Positions 1 to 7,646 of a stretch of 64,000 nt of DNA are shown here, one piece after another. The DNA lies in contig NZ_JAPQNT010000010.1 of the NCBI RefSeq assembly GCF_028867965.1, positions 1-64,000 of the forward strand, in the 5' to 3' direction. Source of the stretch: Flavobacterium sp. SUN046 (GTDB taxonomy: Bacteria; Bacteroidota; Bacteroidia; Flavobacteriales; Flavobacteriaceae). Under the pieces are notes generated by a model. That model searched no databases and was not told the DNA's origin. It saw only the letters and a list, made by a program, of their open reading frames with translations. Position 1 is the stretch's first letter, and each line of letters opens with the position of its first letter. A program made the position numbers and the translations under genes.

Positions 1-39
1 ATGCACTACAATTTAATGGTTTATTTTGATGTTTTGTAA
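1..39 (+). other. possible 3' end of a CDS cut by the window edge
   Basis: One frame is open from the left edge to a TAA at 37-39 and is followed directly by a strong hairpin terminator. A gene ending here is plausible, but only about a dozen codons are visible, so the product cannot be named. The position next to a tRNA/tmRNA 3' fragment would fit an integrase or the neighbouring chromosomal gene; that is a guess. Confidence 0.25.
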
Positions 40-44
40 ATTAA

Positions 45-79
45 AAAAGCCCATAAATCCTAAGATTTATGGGCTTTTA
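45..79 (+). terminator. intrinsic terminator hairpin
   Basis: A perfect 15-bp inverted repeat (AAAGCCCATAAATC... with its complement) around a 4-nt loop, preceded by an A run and followed by TTTT. It can work in both directions. It would end a gene coming from the left edge. Confidence 0.8.
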
Positions 80-101
80 GTTTACTTTGAAAAGTAATAA
101 G

Positions 102-124
102 TGGAGTCGCCGAGAATCGAACTT
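102..124 (-). other. 3' end of a tRNA or tmRNA (partial), possible attachment site
   Basis: On the minus strand this reads as a T-loop (GTTCGATTC) followed by TCGGCGACTCCA, i.e. the 3' T-arm half and acceptor strand of a tRNA-like molecule. The 5' strand of the T-stem does not pair and nothing tRNA-like lies upstream, so only the last 20-odd bases are present. Integrases of genomic islands commonly leave such a 3' duplicate at one border. The CTCCA end resembles tmRNA (ssrA), a known integration target, but the identity is uncertain. Confidence 0.5.
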
Positions 125-336
125 CCTTTATTATTGCTAGTCTTTATTGGGTTTTGGGGTGGTCTAAATTAAAATGTCCCCGATATTGTTCCCTATCAAA
201 ATAACTTAAATTATTCTAAATCTGATTATTGTAAAATTAACTAAAATAATTATTTCAAACAAATATTTATCATACTATTTTTTGAACTAGTTTCAATAGA
301 TTTCAAAGATTTAGCAGTCAATTAGCTGTTCAATTT

Positions 337-540
337 TCATCCAACTATGCAACGCATCACATGTTCTATTTTTAGTCCAGTATACTCACAAAATTCCTCT
401 ATTGAGATTAATTGATGCGATTCTTTATTGAGCTGTTTTTTAATCTTCAATAAATATAATCTTGCTTGAGCATATTCTTTTCCCATGATGCGCTGCACGT
501 CTTTTGGATAGATACATACCCTTGTGCTGCTTGGTATCAC
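337..540 (-). CDS. small conserved protein, possible HTH (67 aa)
   Basis: A 67-residue protein. The N-terminal half contains RVCIYPKDVQRIMGK and a basic helix; the C-terminal half (SIEEFCEYTGLKIEHV) reads like a helix-turn-helix. Similar small proteins are common in Bacteroidota, by recollection of the family and not by search. It stands alone on the minus strand, with about 270 bp of featureless AT-rich DNA separating it from the next, divergently oriented gene. A DNA-binding role is inferred from the helical pattern only. Confidence 0.55.
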   Translation of the reverse strand: MIPSSTRVCIYPKDVQRIMGKEYAQARLYLLKIKKQLNKESHQLISIEEFCEYTGLKIEHVMRCIVG

Positions 541-806
541 TTTTTTACATTTTTCATACTTTATCTATGCCTTTAACTGGGCTTTGATATAGCTTTAATA
601 ACTACTACAAATCTAAATAATTTCTGATGAAAATTGTATATTAAAATAGTCGATTATTTATGTTTTTGTTTGGTTATTTAATTAGAGTGTTTGAAATGTT
701 GTTTTAATGATTGAATATTTGATGAATCATTCGGGATTTAGTTGCAACTTTTATCGAAATGAAAGTGAGTTATGAAAATGAGTATTAATTAATAAACAAA
801 AAAATT

Positions 807-1565
807 ATGGCTAGACAGAAGGGCATAATTAAATTAAAAGGTACTATCGGAGATATTACTTTTTACAAAACCCAAGACGGTCATTTGGCACGTGAGAAAG
901 GTGGCATTGATGCTAGCAGAATCAAAAGTGATCCTGCATTTCAAAGAACACGTGAAAATGGTTCTGAGTTTGGTCGAGCAGGAAAGGCAGGAAAGATGCT
1001 TAGAACAGCATTACGTCCTCTTTTAATCAATACTGCTGATAGTAGAATGGTTAGTCGTTTGACACAAGCTATGGTAAAAGTAATTCAGGCGGATATGATA
1101 AGCGATAGAGGATTGCGAAATGTAATTGATGGAGAAGCAGAATTGCTATTTGGCTTCGAGTTCAACATTCGAGGAAAACTAGGAACTACTTTGTATGCTC
1201 CATTTGTAGGAGCTATTGACAGAGTTACAGGCGATATGACGATTGATTTGGAAGCGTTTGTTCCTTCTAATATGATTGCTGCGCCAAGTGGAACTACACA
1301 TTTTAAAATTATTTCTGCTGGTGCTGAAATTGATTTTGAAGCTGAAACTTTTGTGGAATCTCATTCAGAAACGGCAATTTTAGCATGGGATGCTACACCA
1401 ACTGTTACAATTTCTCATACTAACGCTGTAACTCCTGCAAGTACAAAACCTTTGTTTTTGGCTTTAGGAATCGAATTTTTCCAGCAAGTGAATGGTAAAA
1501 TGTATCCACTGAAAAATGGTGCATTTAATCCGCTTTCTATCGTGAAAGTTGATAGTGGTGTGTAA
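807..1565 (+). CDS. conserved hypothetical protein (252 aa)
   Basis: Soluble protein with no signal peptide or membrane segment. The first 60 residues are basic and patterned (GIIKLKGTIGDITFYK, then DPAFQRTRENGSEFGRAGK); the remainder looks rich in beta strands. The codon pattern is normal over the full length and the ATG follows an A-rich leader. It starts a compact plus-strand group with the DUF5675 gene and two holin-like peptides. I do not recognise its function; the company suggests a phage-like, tail-like or secretion-associated cassette. Confidence 0.7.
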   Translation: MARQKGIIKLKGTIGDITFYKTQDGHLAREKGGIDASRIKSDPAFQRTRENGSEFGRAGKAGKMLRTALRPLLINTADSRMVSRLTQAMVKVIQADMISDRGLRNVIDGEAELLFGFEFNIRGKLGTTLYAPFVGAIDRVTGDMTIDLEAFVPSNMIAAPSGTTHFKIISAGAEIDFEAETFVESHSETAILAWDATPTVTISHTNAVTPASTKPLFLALGIEFFQQVNGKMYPLKNGAFNPLSIVKVDSGV

Positions 1566-1605
1566 TGGACTTCGACATGTTCATTCTAATAGAAAAGGTA
1601 AAAAA

Positions 1606-2001
1606 ATGATTTTGTTTTTAACCAGAACTTATTTCCCTGAAGGAACGAATGGTAAACTCGAATGCGAGGGTAAAAAAATCTGTAATACGATTGAACTACC
1701 ATGGAACAATAACGAAACGAAGGTTTCCTGCATTCCGGAAGGGAAATATTTTATTAAAAAGCGATACAGCAACAAATTTAAGTGGCATTTGGAAGTAGTT
1801 AAAGTTGAAAATAGAAGTTCAATTTTATTTCATCCTGCCAATAATGCTCTATTAGAATTGAATGGCTGTATTGCTCCAGTGACTAAACTTTCTGGACCAG
1901 GATTAGGTTTGATGTCTAGAAAAGCTTTTACAAAGCTAAAAAACTTAGTTTACAAAGCTTTGGACAATAAGGAAAGTGTCGAAATACTAATTCAATCTTA
2001 A
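1606..2001 (+). CDS. DUF5675 family protein (131 aa)
   Basis: The sequence has the layout of the DUF5675 family: LTRTYFPEGTNGKLECEGKK, a CNTIELPWNNN stretch, CIPEGKYFIKKRYS, an ILFHPANNALLELNGCIAP segment and GPGLGLMSRKAF near the end. Members often lie in phage or phage-like lysis and tail cassettes; the biochemical role is not established. I prefer the ATG at 1606, which follows an A-rich leader, because the 19 extra codons from 1549 overlap the preceding gene and do not look conserved. It is followed 8 bp later by a hydrophobic small protein. Confidence 0.75.
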   Translation: MILFLTRTYFPEGTNGKLECEGKKICNTIELPWNNNETKVSCIPEGKYFIKKRYSNKFKWHLEVVKVENRSSILFHPANNALLELNGCIAPVTKLSGPGLGLMSRKAFTKLKNLVYKALDNKESVEILIQS

Positions 2002-2009
2002 AACAGATT

Positions 2010-2228
2010 ATGAAGAAAATTATAAATAGGGTAAAAGCTCCAACACCAAAGTTTTTTAAAGTGCTTCGAAATGTTGGTTTGGCATTAGCAGCTGTTGGTG
2101 GAACTATTTTGACTGCGCCTGTAGCGTTGCCAGTTGCAGTAGTTTCAATTGGTGGTTATATTGCCGTTGCTGGCGGTGTTATTTCTGCTGTAAGTCAATT
2201 AACCTCAACCAAAGATGCAGTCGAGTAA
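2010..2228 (+). CDS. small membrane protein, holin-like (72 aa)
   Basis: A basic N-terminus (MKKIINRVKAPTPKFFK) is followed by two hydrophobic, Gly/Ala-rich segments at about residues 23-45 and 47-63. Size and layout resemble class II holins or small membrane proteins found beside cell-wall-active genes, but no signature proves that. It lies 8 bp after the DUF5675 gene, and its last codons overlap the next small gene by 14 bp, so the two are probably translated together. Confidence 0.6.
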   Translation: MKKIINRVKAPTPKFFKVLRNVGLALAAVGGTILTAPVALPVAVVSIGGYIAVAGGVISAVSQLTSTKDAVE

Positions 2229-2391
2229 TCCCGCAATAATTGGTACCGCTGGAGGTACTTTTTTGAGTATTATTCCAAATTTGAATTCGGAAGATGTTGT
2301 AAAAACTATTATTTTAGCCACTTTGGGTGCAATAGTTAGTTTTACAATTTCAATTTTCCTCAAATTTTTAATTCGAAAGCACAAAAAATAG
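2215..2391 (+). CDS. small membrane protein, holin-like (58 aa)
   Basis: A 58-codon ORF starting within the end of the upstream gene (14-bp overlap, different frame). It has a Gly-rich weak hydrophobic stretch near residues 7-20, one clear transmembrane helix (about residues 30-52) and a basic tail (FLIRKHKK). Such a helix plus basic tail is typical of holins and of small phage membrane proteins. A rho-independent terminator follows 40 bp downstream, which fits it being the last gene of the cassette. Confidence 0.5.
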   Translation: MQSSNPAIIGTAGGTFLSIIPNLNSEDVVKTIILATLGAIVSFTISIFLKFLIRKHKK

Positions 2392-2430
2392 TTTAACTCT
2401 AGTTGTGGTGACCTTTGGGTTAAACAAAAT

Positions 2431-2463
2431 TAAAGCCAAGTCGTGAGATTTGGCTTTTTTTGG
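2431..2463 (+). terminator. intrinsic terminator
   Basis: AAGCCAA at 2433-2439 pairs with TTGGCTT at 2450-2456 and a run of T follows. It lies between the convergent plus-strand cassette and the minus-strand genes from 2466. Confidence 0.7.
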
Positions 2464-2465
2464 TT

Positions 2466-2645
2466 TTAAATTTCTCTAAATTCATTGATTGTTACCTCAA
2501 TAACTACCACTTCGGAATTGTACCAATACAAATCGTTGTATTTTGCAAAATCTAAAGCTTTGTTTCTGCTGTCAAAAGCACCGAAAAATACGCGTGATGC
2601 TCTTGATTTCCAATTGTCGGTTTGAAATAATAAAAATATACTCAT
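2466..2645 (-). CDS. small hypothetical protein (59 aa)
   Basis: ATG at 2645 to TAA at 2466. The protein begins MSIFLLFQTDNWKSRASR, contains VFFGAFDSRNKALDFAKYN and ends VVVIEVTINEFREI. It has the look of the small alpha/beta proteins of Bacteroidota that are often transferred with mobile regions. No function is recognised. It lies 30 bp downstream of the DUF6943-like gene on the same strand, so the two probably form an operon. Confidence 0.5.
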   Translation of the reverse strand: MSIFLLFQTDNWKSRASRVFFGAFDSRNKALDFAKYNDLYWYNSEVVVIEVTINEFREI

Positions 2646-2675
2646 AAAATTGATTTTAAGGATTAATAAATAAAA

Positions 2676-3098
2676 TTATCTGTTGCAGTAGCGATGTAAA
2701 ATCACTTTACGCAAATCGTTGATAAGGTTGATGTTCTCGTGAAATTGCTTTTCTTTCAGCTCCAAAAGTTTTAGAGCTGCAATGTGTTTTACATGCGCTT
2801 CGTGTTCTTCCATCATTACTTTAGACTTTATGAAAAATTCTTTTTTGAAATCATTGAGGCGTAAAAAAGGAATTACAGAACCAACTAAATGTTTATGCCA
2901 AAATTTTGTTTGCCATAAACTATAAGCCACAAAATAAAGGTTTTCACAGTCTTGTTCTAAGTCAAAAATGACTACAAAACTGTTTGTAAATGGCTCTTTT
3001 TGTGGCTTTCCGCTGTTCATTCCTTTGTTAAGTAGGAATAAATGAGGTTTCGAGTAAATCGTGCCTTTTTGGTGGGTTTTGATGATAAAATTCTGCAT
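2676..3098 (-). CDS. hypothetical protein, DUF6943-like (140 aa)
   Basis: A 140-residue soluble protein. Its N-terminal part (THQKGTIYSKPHLFLLNKG then NSGKPQKEPFTNSFVVIF) matches my memory of the DUF6943 family, small Bacteroidota proteins found in mobile and accessory regions. The middle is aromatic (FVAYSLWQTKFWHKHL) and the last 50 residues look helical and charged. Function unknown. The 59-residue gene follows 30 bp downstream. Confidence 0.65.
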   Translation of the reverse strand: MQNFIIKTHQKGTIYSKPHLFLLNKGMNSGKPQKEPFTNSFVVIFDLEQDCENLYFVAYSLWQTKFWHKHLVGSVIPFLRLNDFKKEFFIKSKVMMEEHEAHVKHIAALKLLELKEKQFHENINLINDLRKVILHRYCNR

Positions 3099-3449
3099 AA
3101 CTTTCGGCTTTAAAAAATTGATTAGTTTTTCAATTTTTCGCAGATTTTCTCTTGAAATGCAGGTTTACCTCGCTCTGCTCCGCCCATTAAAATTTTTCAA
3201 AAGAAAAAAAAGAAAAAAAGAAAGCCGTCCGTTTAAGTGGAAGGTTTCAGAAAAAAAAGTTTTTTAAAAAAAATACTACCCGATACATCAGCAGAAGTAT
3301 CAGCATGAAATCAAATTTTATTGTTCTTACGAACCGATATGGGTGGAGATTTTTTTTAAAACCCGTAGGGCTTGAACTTTTTTATCTGAATACCTGGAGC
3401 TTATCTTTGCTCTCTTTTTTTTATTTTTTCTTTTGAATATTTAAACCAA
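3099..3449. other. gene-poor stretch
   Basis: About 350 bp without a credible gene. It is A/T-homopolymer rich (several runs of six or more A or T). A short frame overlapping 3061-3267 on the plus strand is very Lys/Phe-rich and looks like a by-product of these runs. No promoter or terminator is clear. Confidence 0.5.
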
Positions 3450-3614
3450 ATGTTCTTGTATAATTCGATTTTAGCTGAAGGATTGGGTGTTGAATTGGAA
3501 GATGGTCGTCTTGGGAAAGGGTATCAAATTCTTTGGATGGATGAAAAAACCAAATCAAACAATAATAACGCTTTTTATCCGGCTAAAGAATTTGATACTC
3601 TTTCTTGGATTTGA
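3450..3614 (+). CDS. small hypothetical ORF or gene remnant (54 aa)
   Basis: ATG at 3450 to TGA at 3612-3614. The product is acidic and patterned (LAEGLGVELEDGRLGKGYQ, then ILWMDEKTKSNNNNAFYPA) and ends in DTLSWI. Its composition is clearly coding-like compared with the surrounding noncoding DNA, so it is either a real small gene or the surviving end of a larger one. Its last codons run into the first inverted repeat of the structured region. Confidence 0.4.
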   Translation: MFLYNSILAEGLGVELEDGRLGKGYQILWMDEKTKSNNNNAFYPAKEFDTLSWI

Positions 3615-3706
3615 TTTTTGAGGATGCTTAAAAGTCAGTGCGTAATAGTAGTTTTCTGATAGTAATAAATAATCTTATGAAAAGGACAAGCATCTTCAAA
3701 AATCAA
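3611..3706. repeat. inverted repeat (hairpin) with a 19-bp stem
   Basis: TTGATTTTTGAGGATGCTT at 3611-3629 is the reverse complement, with one mismatch, of 3688-3706. A diverged second copy of the same pair lies at 3964-3981 and 4040-4058. These arms alternate with the larger palindromic elements described separately. Confidence 0.7.
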
Positions 3707-3759
3707 TGCAAACACTTTCTTCCTATTAAATTAAGATTGTTTTTAAGCATAATAAAAGT

Positions 3760-3960
3760 CCAGAGCAAGGGTGTTATTTTTTATTTTCTTAGCTGGGTTT
3801 TCTGATTGCTTTTAGTGATAGCTGGTGCCACTAAAAGTATTTAATATTCAGAGTTGGTTGTATTCATAAAAATCTCTTTATAAGTAATTTAGCATCAGCT
3901 ATTTGCAAAAGTAATTTATGATAAAGTTTTAGGGAAATAAAAAATAACACTCTTGCTTGG
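3760..3960. repeat. palindromic element, copy 1 (about 200 bp)
   Basis: The left arm at 3760-3787 (begins CCAGAGCAAGGGTGTTATTT) is an imperfect reverse complement of the right arm at 3933-3960 (ends CACTCTTGCTTGG). The interior also contains partly complementary segments, so the unit could fold into a long hairpin. It carries no coding frame. Size and terminal inverted repeats suit a MITE-like or bacterial interspersed repeat; no target-site duplication was identified by eye. Confidence 0.6.
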
Positions 3961-4111
3961 TATTTGATTTTTGAGTATGCTCTGAAGTAATTTTGAATTG
4001 GAAATTATAATTATTTAATGTTGTTGTTTTGAAAAGGTAAAGCATCTTCAAAAAACAATGCAGACACTTTCTTCCAATTAAATTACGGGTATTTTTGATT
4101 AATAGGGACGT

Positions 4112-4307
4112 CAGGAGCAAGGGTATTCTTTTTTATTTGCTAATTGGGTTGTTCTGATTGGTTTTCTTGGCTGCTTGATGCCATTAGTAAATAGAAAAAA
4201 TTATTACAATTTTATTATAATTAGTTCAGTGAAAATGCAAGTATCAAGCAGACTGAAAACCAATTATATTGAGTTTTCTGCAAATAAAAAATAATACTCT
4301 TGCTTGG
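4112..4307. repeat. palindromic element, copy 2 (about 200 bp)
   Basis: A diverged copy of the element at 3760-3960, same orientation, about 350 bp further on. The left arm at 4112-4140 and right arm at 4280-4307 are again complementary (AGCAAGGGTATTC against its complement). Inside, a segment near 4157-4180 (GGTTTTC...CTGCTTGATG) pairs with one near 4238-4262. Confidence 0.6.
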
Positions 4308-4512
4308 TTATTGGCTTGTGGGTATATAAAATTGCTTATACCTATAAAGAACACTAAGTTGATAAGTAATTTTCTATACTTACAAAGTCAATATTAAAAT
4401 ACTTCCTATTTTTTTTTATGGATTTTGATTATACATGTCTTTCTGGTTTCTGATGAAGTTCTTCGGGAAAATAGATTTGAATTTTAAAGAGTTATTTCAG
4501 GCGATGTTTCAC

Positions 4513-4655
4513 AATTTCTTTCAACGCTTGGCTTTGCGAGGTTGTGAACTTCGGAACTGTAAATTTACTTTTAAAAAGAATATTTCTAGCGAAAAACATC
4601 TATAAATCTAGCATAATACTCGCAATCTCGCAAAACCACCGTTGAAAGAAGTTGT
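4513..4655. repeat. long inverted repeat with about 30-nt arms
   Basis: The arm at 4515-4544 (TTTCTTTCAACGC, GCTTTGCGAGGTTG) is complementary, with a few mismatches, to 4621-4653 (CGCAATCTCGCAAAAC, GTTGAAAGAAG). No gene lies inside. This is a third structured unit in the same gene-free stretch, unrelated in sequence to the two 200-bp elements. Confidence 0.55.
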
Positions 4656-4678
4656 TTTTATTGTGTACTACCACTTTT

Positions 4679-4862
4679 ATCACTAACTCTGAAACATAAA
4701 GTGTTGTTTTTTTTCATTCTGTTTGATTTTAGTCATTATAAACCTATAAGATCAAAAACAGTAGCCTTTTTATATATATATATATATATTAATCATTAAA
4801 TAATTAGTTGATTTACTACATGTTAAGTTGTAATAAGTAACTTATCACTAACTTTGAAACAT
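4679..4862. repeat. 19-bp direct repeat bracketing the array end, with a TA microsatellite
   Basis: ATCACTAACTYTGAAACAT occurs at 4679-4697 and again at 4844-4862, differing at one base. The second copy encodes the last codons and stop of the terminal toxin cassette. Between them lies a (TA)9 run at 4771-4789. The arrangement suggests the cassette was truncated by a rearrangement at this repeat. Confidence 0.5.
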
Positions 4863-5534
4863 TACCAAGGCATGAGATAATTCTATTTGTGTCCATTGAT
4901 GTTTATTAATCCAAATTTCCTTAAAAACATAAGTTTCCTTTTCCCATGATGGTAAATTATGATATTGGCTACCCACTTCTAAAAAATGTTTTACATGTGT
5001 TTTTTCATGGAAAGCCAAATATCGTGTAGGATTTTCTGTCAAAAATAACTGATTGGTTTCGGCATGAAAAGCACCTAAATATCCATCTTGCCTCATAAAA
5101 AAATAAAAATCTTGAATCGTTTCAAATTTTATTCCATCAACTGTAAAAGGAATAAATTTTTTGACAGCCGCTTTGTTTTTAATTCTATCAAAACTATTTA
5201 ACTTTAAATCTTTTTCAAAAAAGACTTCAACGCCGTTTTGCTTTAACTCTCCTTTATATTGCCTAATTTGTGATGCAGTTAATTTTTTACCTCCATACTT
5301 TCCAGTTTCTGAAGTCTTAACAAGGAAATCAACTTCATCAACAACCTTTTTACTATCTTCAACCAACTCATCAATTTGTTTTGATAATTGAGGTTCGTTT
5401 TTTAGTTGTTGTTGTACTTGTTTGTGATACTTTACAATTCCTTTGGCAAGATAGTAAGAAATTGTTCCTGCACTTAAACAAAAACTAATAATTCCCCAAT
5501 GGTTTACAAACCATCGTCCAGCTTCTGTTTTGTT
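4848..5534 (-). pseudogene. orphan toxin C-terminal cassette D (zincin metallopeptidase toxin), no start codon, 3' truncated
   Basis: The frame opens immediately after a TAA at 5535-5537 with the shared anchor (NKTEAGRWFVNHWG, later KQVQQQLKNEP, IDELVEDSKKV), so there is no start codon of its own. The toxin part begins GKYGGKKLTASQIRQYKGEL and carries a HExxH zinc motif (FHEKTHVKHF, near 4990-5020), like the zincin toxins of polymorphic toxin systems (Tox-MPTase4 type). A related start SKVELDDWAKLLKKQFG follows GGKIL in the full-length toxin. The C-terminus ends abruptly (HALVMFQS) inside a 19-bp repeat, and no immunity gene follows. It is probably a silent relic. Confidence 0.7.
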
Positions 5535-5571
5535 TTAGAATATAAAAAAATACCAGAAGGTAGTTTGCAAT

Positions 5572-5847
5572 TTATTCTAATATCTCAATTTTGCCATGTG
5601 GACCTAAAACATACAAAACTTCACTTGTTTTCGCATCTATATATATGATGTATAAAATAGGATTCATATATCCTTCAATTCTAAAACCCACAGTAAAAAC
5701 ATCTCTTTTTTTATCTTCATATTTTCCAGAATACATTTCTAATTTTTCTTCTAATTCTACTTTTTCTTCATTAATATAAATATAGTTCCAATTGTTTTTC
5801 TTTAAATATATTTTTGCAATTTCTATTGCTTTTTCTTTTGTTATCAT
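5572..5847 (-). CDS. probable immunity protein for cassette C (91 aa, PepSY-like)
   Basis: A small soluble protein starting MITKEKAIEIAKIYLKK and ending in a strand-turn-strand IYIDAKTSEVLYVLGPHGK. The same ending occurs in the products at 7681, 8765 and 9085, so these four form one family resembling PepSY/YpeB-type folds. It starts 1 bp after the stop of toxin cassette C, the usual toxin-immunity spacing. The gene is intact although its toxin partner is frameshifted. A weak hairpin with a T tract (5544-5562) follows. Binding to the toxin is inferred from position. Confidence 0.65.
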   Translation of the reverse strand: MITKEKAIEIAKIYLKKNNWNYIYINEEKVELEEKLEMYSGKYEDKKRDVFTVGFRIEGYMNPILYIIYIDAKTSEVLYVLGPHGKIEILE

Positions 5848-5848
5848 A

Positions 5849-6585
5849 TTATTTTAAATTTAAAAGTTTATCAATATTTACTTCTTGCCGTTTTTTGGGT
5901 ATTTGTGAAATATCAAAATTAAAATCTACACTTATTGGATTTCCTGCATTATCAGTTATCCCATAATCTTTATAATTCTTATTCATGTATTCCTTTGCAT
6001 CAACTAACTCTTCACTATTCAAATATTGTTTATGCTCCATTAACTTATCAAATACATGTCTTTCTCTTGCTATTAAACCATCAACTCCTTTTAAGTTATA
6101 GTATTTCTTACACCTAAACTTTTGCAATGGTTAAAGTGCATAAATTTATGTAAAAACTCTAATACGGTTGCGTTTTCTCTTAAAACCATTTTCATTTTTA
6201 AACCATCTGTAATAAACATAGCGGCATTATGAGGTTCCATAATTACAGTTTTTCCTGATGGATAAAAATACCCTTCTACGTCAAATATTCCTTTTTCATT
6301 TCCAATTTGAAGTTCAACTTTATTTTTAGAAATGAATGATTCTACTTTGGAAATGGCAACCTCATCTAAAATTTGTCCTGCTAATCTCCCTCTATTGAGT
6401 AAAGATATCTCTGCGACCTTCTTACTTTCCTCAACCAACTCATCAATTTGTTTTGATAATTGTGGTTCGTTTTTTAGTTGTTGTTGTACTTGTTTGTGGT
6501 ATTTAATAATTCCTTTGGCAAGATAGTAAGAAATTGTACCTGCATTCATACAAAAACTAATTTCTTGTAGATTGAGAAACTGTTG
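5849..6585 (-). pseudogene. orphan toxin cassette C, frameshifted, catalytic Glu lost
   Basis: The anchor reads MNAGTISYYLAKG from an ATG at 6549; homology upstream of that is short. The toxin part parallels the product at 7969-8727. It is broken near 6086-6095: the first frame stops after HFNHCKSLGVRNTIT and the matching sequence continues one frame over (KYYNLKGVDGLIARERHVF to INIDKLLNLK-like end). One lost A in AGAAATAC explains it. The HExxH motif of the relatives reads HKFMH here (near 6141-6158), so the catalytic Glu is also gone. Two separate lesions argue for a decayed module. Confidence 0.75.
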
Positions 6586-6610
6586 TAAAAGTTTGCATTT
6601 TAAAGATAAA

Positions 6611-6634
6611 AAAAGCTACTCGAAAGTAGCTTTA
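6611..6634 (-). terminator. intrinsic terminator after the Imm35-like gene
   Basis: AAAGCTACT, a 3-nt loop and AAGTAGCTTT form a near-perfect stem; on the minus strand a run of seven T follows. It lies just downstream of the stop at 6640, separating cassette B from cassette C. Confidence 0.75.
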
Positions 6635-6639
6635 AAAAA

Positions 6640-6936
6640 TCATTTCACTGGCCATCTTCCTGCTTCATATTCTTCAATGTAATATTCATCTGATTCAGAT
6701 GTTCCGAAACTAATTATTTTTCCTGATTCATTTTCTACTAAGAATGGAGCATTTCCAGCAATTGCATATTTGAAGTCTTCTGTTTTTGCAAACTTTTTGC
6801 TTGTATAGAAGAATATACTACCATAAGGTTTTATTATAGTTTCTTCATACCCAATAATAAGTTCAACTTTTGCTTGTATTTCCAATTCTTTTATATGCTT
6901 TTCGGCAATTTTTATTATTTGTTTTTGCATTAACAT
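6640..6936 (-). CDS. Imm35 (YrhB)-type immunity protein (98 aa)
   Basis: The centre and end match the YrhB/Imm35 layout: GSIFFYTSKKFAKTEDFKYA, then IAGNAPFLVENESGKIISFG and a tail EYYIEEYEAGRW. Proteins of this family neutralise papain-like and other peptidase-type toxins in polymorphic toxin loci (family knowledge). It starts 10 bp after the stop of the papain-like cassette B toxin, which agrees with that pairing, and is followed by a terminator. It differs from the PepSY-like immunity genes of the neighbouring cassettes. The first Met could be residue 1 or 3. Confidence 0.75.
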   Translation of the reverse strand: MLMQKQIIKIAEKHIKELEIQAKVELIIGYEETIIKPYGSIFFYTSKKFAKTEDFKYAIAGNAPFLVENESGKIISFGTSESDEYYIEEYEAGRWPVK

Positions 6937-6946
6937 ACTTATTAAT

Positions 6947-7639
6947 TTATTTTGTTTTTAAATATTTGAATGACTTATATCCTTCATTAAGAACCGCTCT
7001 ACCATTGGATTTTTGTGCGTCAATTAAAATTAATCCTCCATCTTTCTTGACTACATTAAACACATGTCCTTTTTTATAAAGACCTCTGTACCCAAAAATA
7101 ATTCCTCTTTCACCCTCTTTCATTACATTTTTAGTAGAAGGAATACTCATGGTTAAAAATTTATTGTTATAGATATTCTCTAATTTTGTTATCTCTTGGA
7201 AAGTTGAATATTTGGCTACATTTAATTTTCCTGTTTTTAAAAAATCTTCTACAACCTCGACAACATTTACACAGTTTTCATCTCCAATTTGTACAATCTT
7301 TCCATTTACAACATGATGATTAAAATAAATTAAAGCTTCGTCTAAATAATTTAATGCCTCGCTTGATTTAATTTTTGATAATTTTATAATTCCCTGTTCA
7401 AATTCTTCTACTGTAATTTTTAAGTTTGGAACAGAAATGTTTTCTGCCATACCAGCAACCTTCTTACTTTCCTCAACCAACTCATCAATTTGTTTTGATA
7501 ATTGAGGTTCGTTTTTTAGTTGTTGTTGTACTTGTTTGTGATACTTTACAATTCCTTTAGCAAGATAGTAAGAAATTGTTCCTGCGCTTAAACAGAAACT
7601 AATAATTCCCCAATGGTTTACAAACCAACTTCCTACCTG
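6947..7639 (-). CDS. orphan toxin cassette B (papain-like fold toxin), no start codon
   Basis: The frame begins right after a TAA at 7640-7642 with QVGSWFVNHWG, the LSAGTISYYLAKG anchor and IDELVEESKKV, and has no start codon. The variable part has a Cys (ENCVNVVEVVEDF), a His in GHVFNVVKKDGG and an Asp in LILIDAQKS, in the order and spacing of papain-like/glutamine-deamidase toxins (Tox-PL group). It differs completely from the zincin toxins of the other cassettes after the anchor. The Imm35-like gene follows. It is likely expressed only if recombined onto the full-length gene. Confidence 0.7.
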   Translation of the reverse strand, partial: QVGSWFVNHWGIISFCLSAGTISYYLAKGIVKYHKQVQQQLKNEPQLSKQIDELVEESKKVAGMAENISVPNLKITVEEFEQGIIKLSKIKSSEALNYLDEALIYFNHHVVNGKIVQIGDENCVNVVEVVEDFLKTGKLNVAKYSTFQEITKLENIYNNKFLTMSIPSTKNVMKEGERGIIFGYRGLYKKGHVFNVVKKDGGLILIDAQKSNGRAVLNEGYKSFKYLKTK

Positions 7640-7646
7640 TTACAAT

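Noticed and set aside
3061..3267. 68-codon frame on the plus strand
   Set aside because: Mostly Lys/Phe from A and T runs, partly opposite a better gene; no supporting signal.
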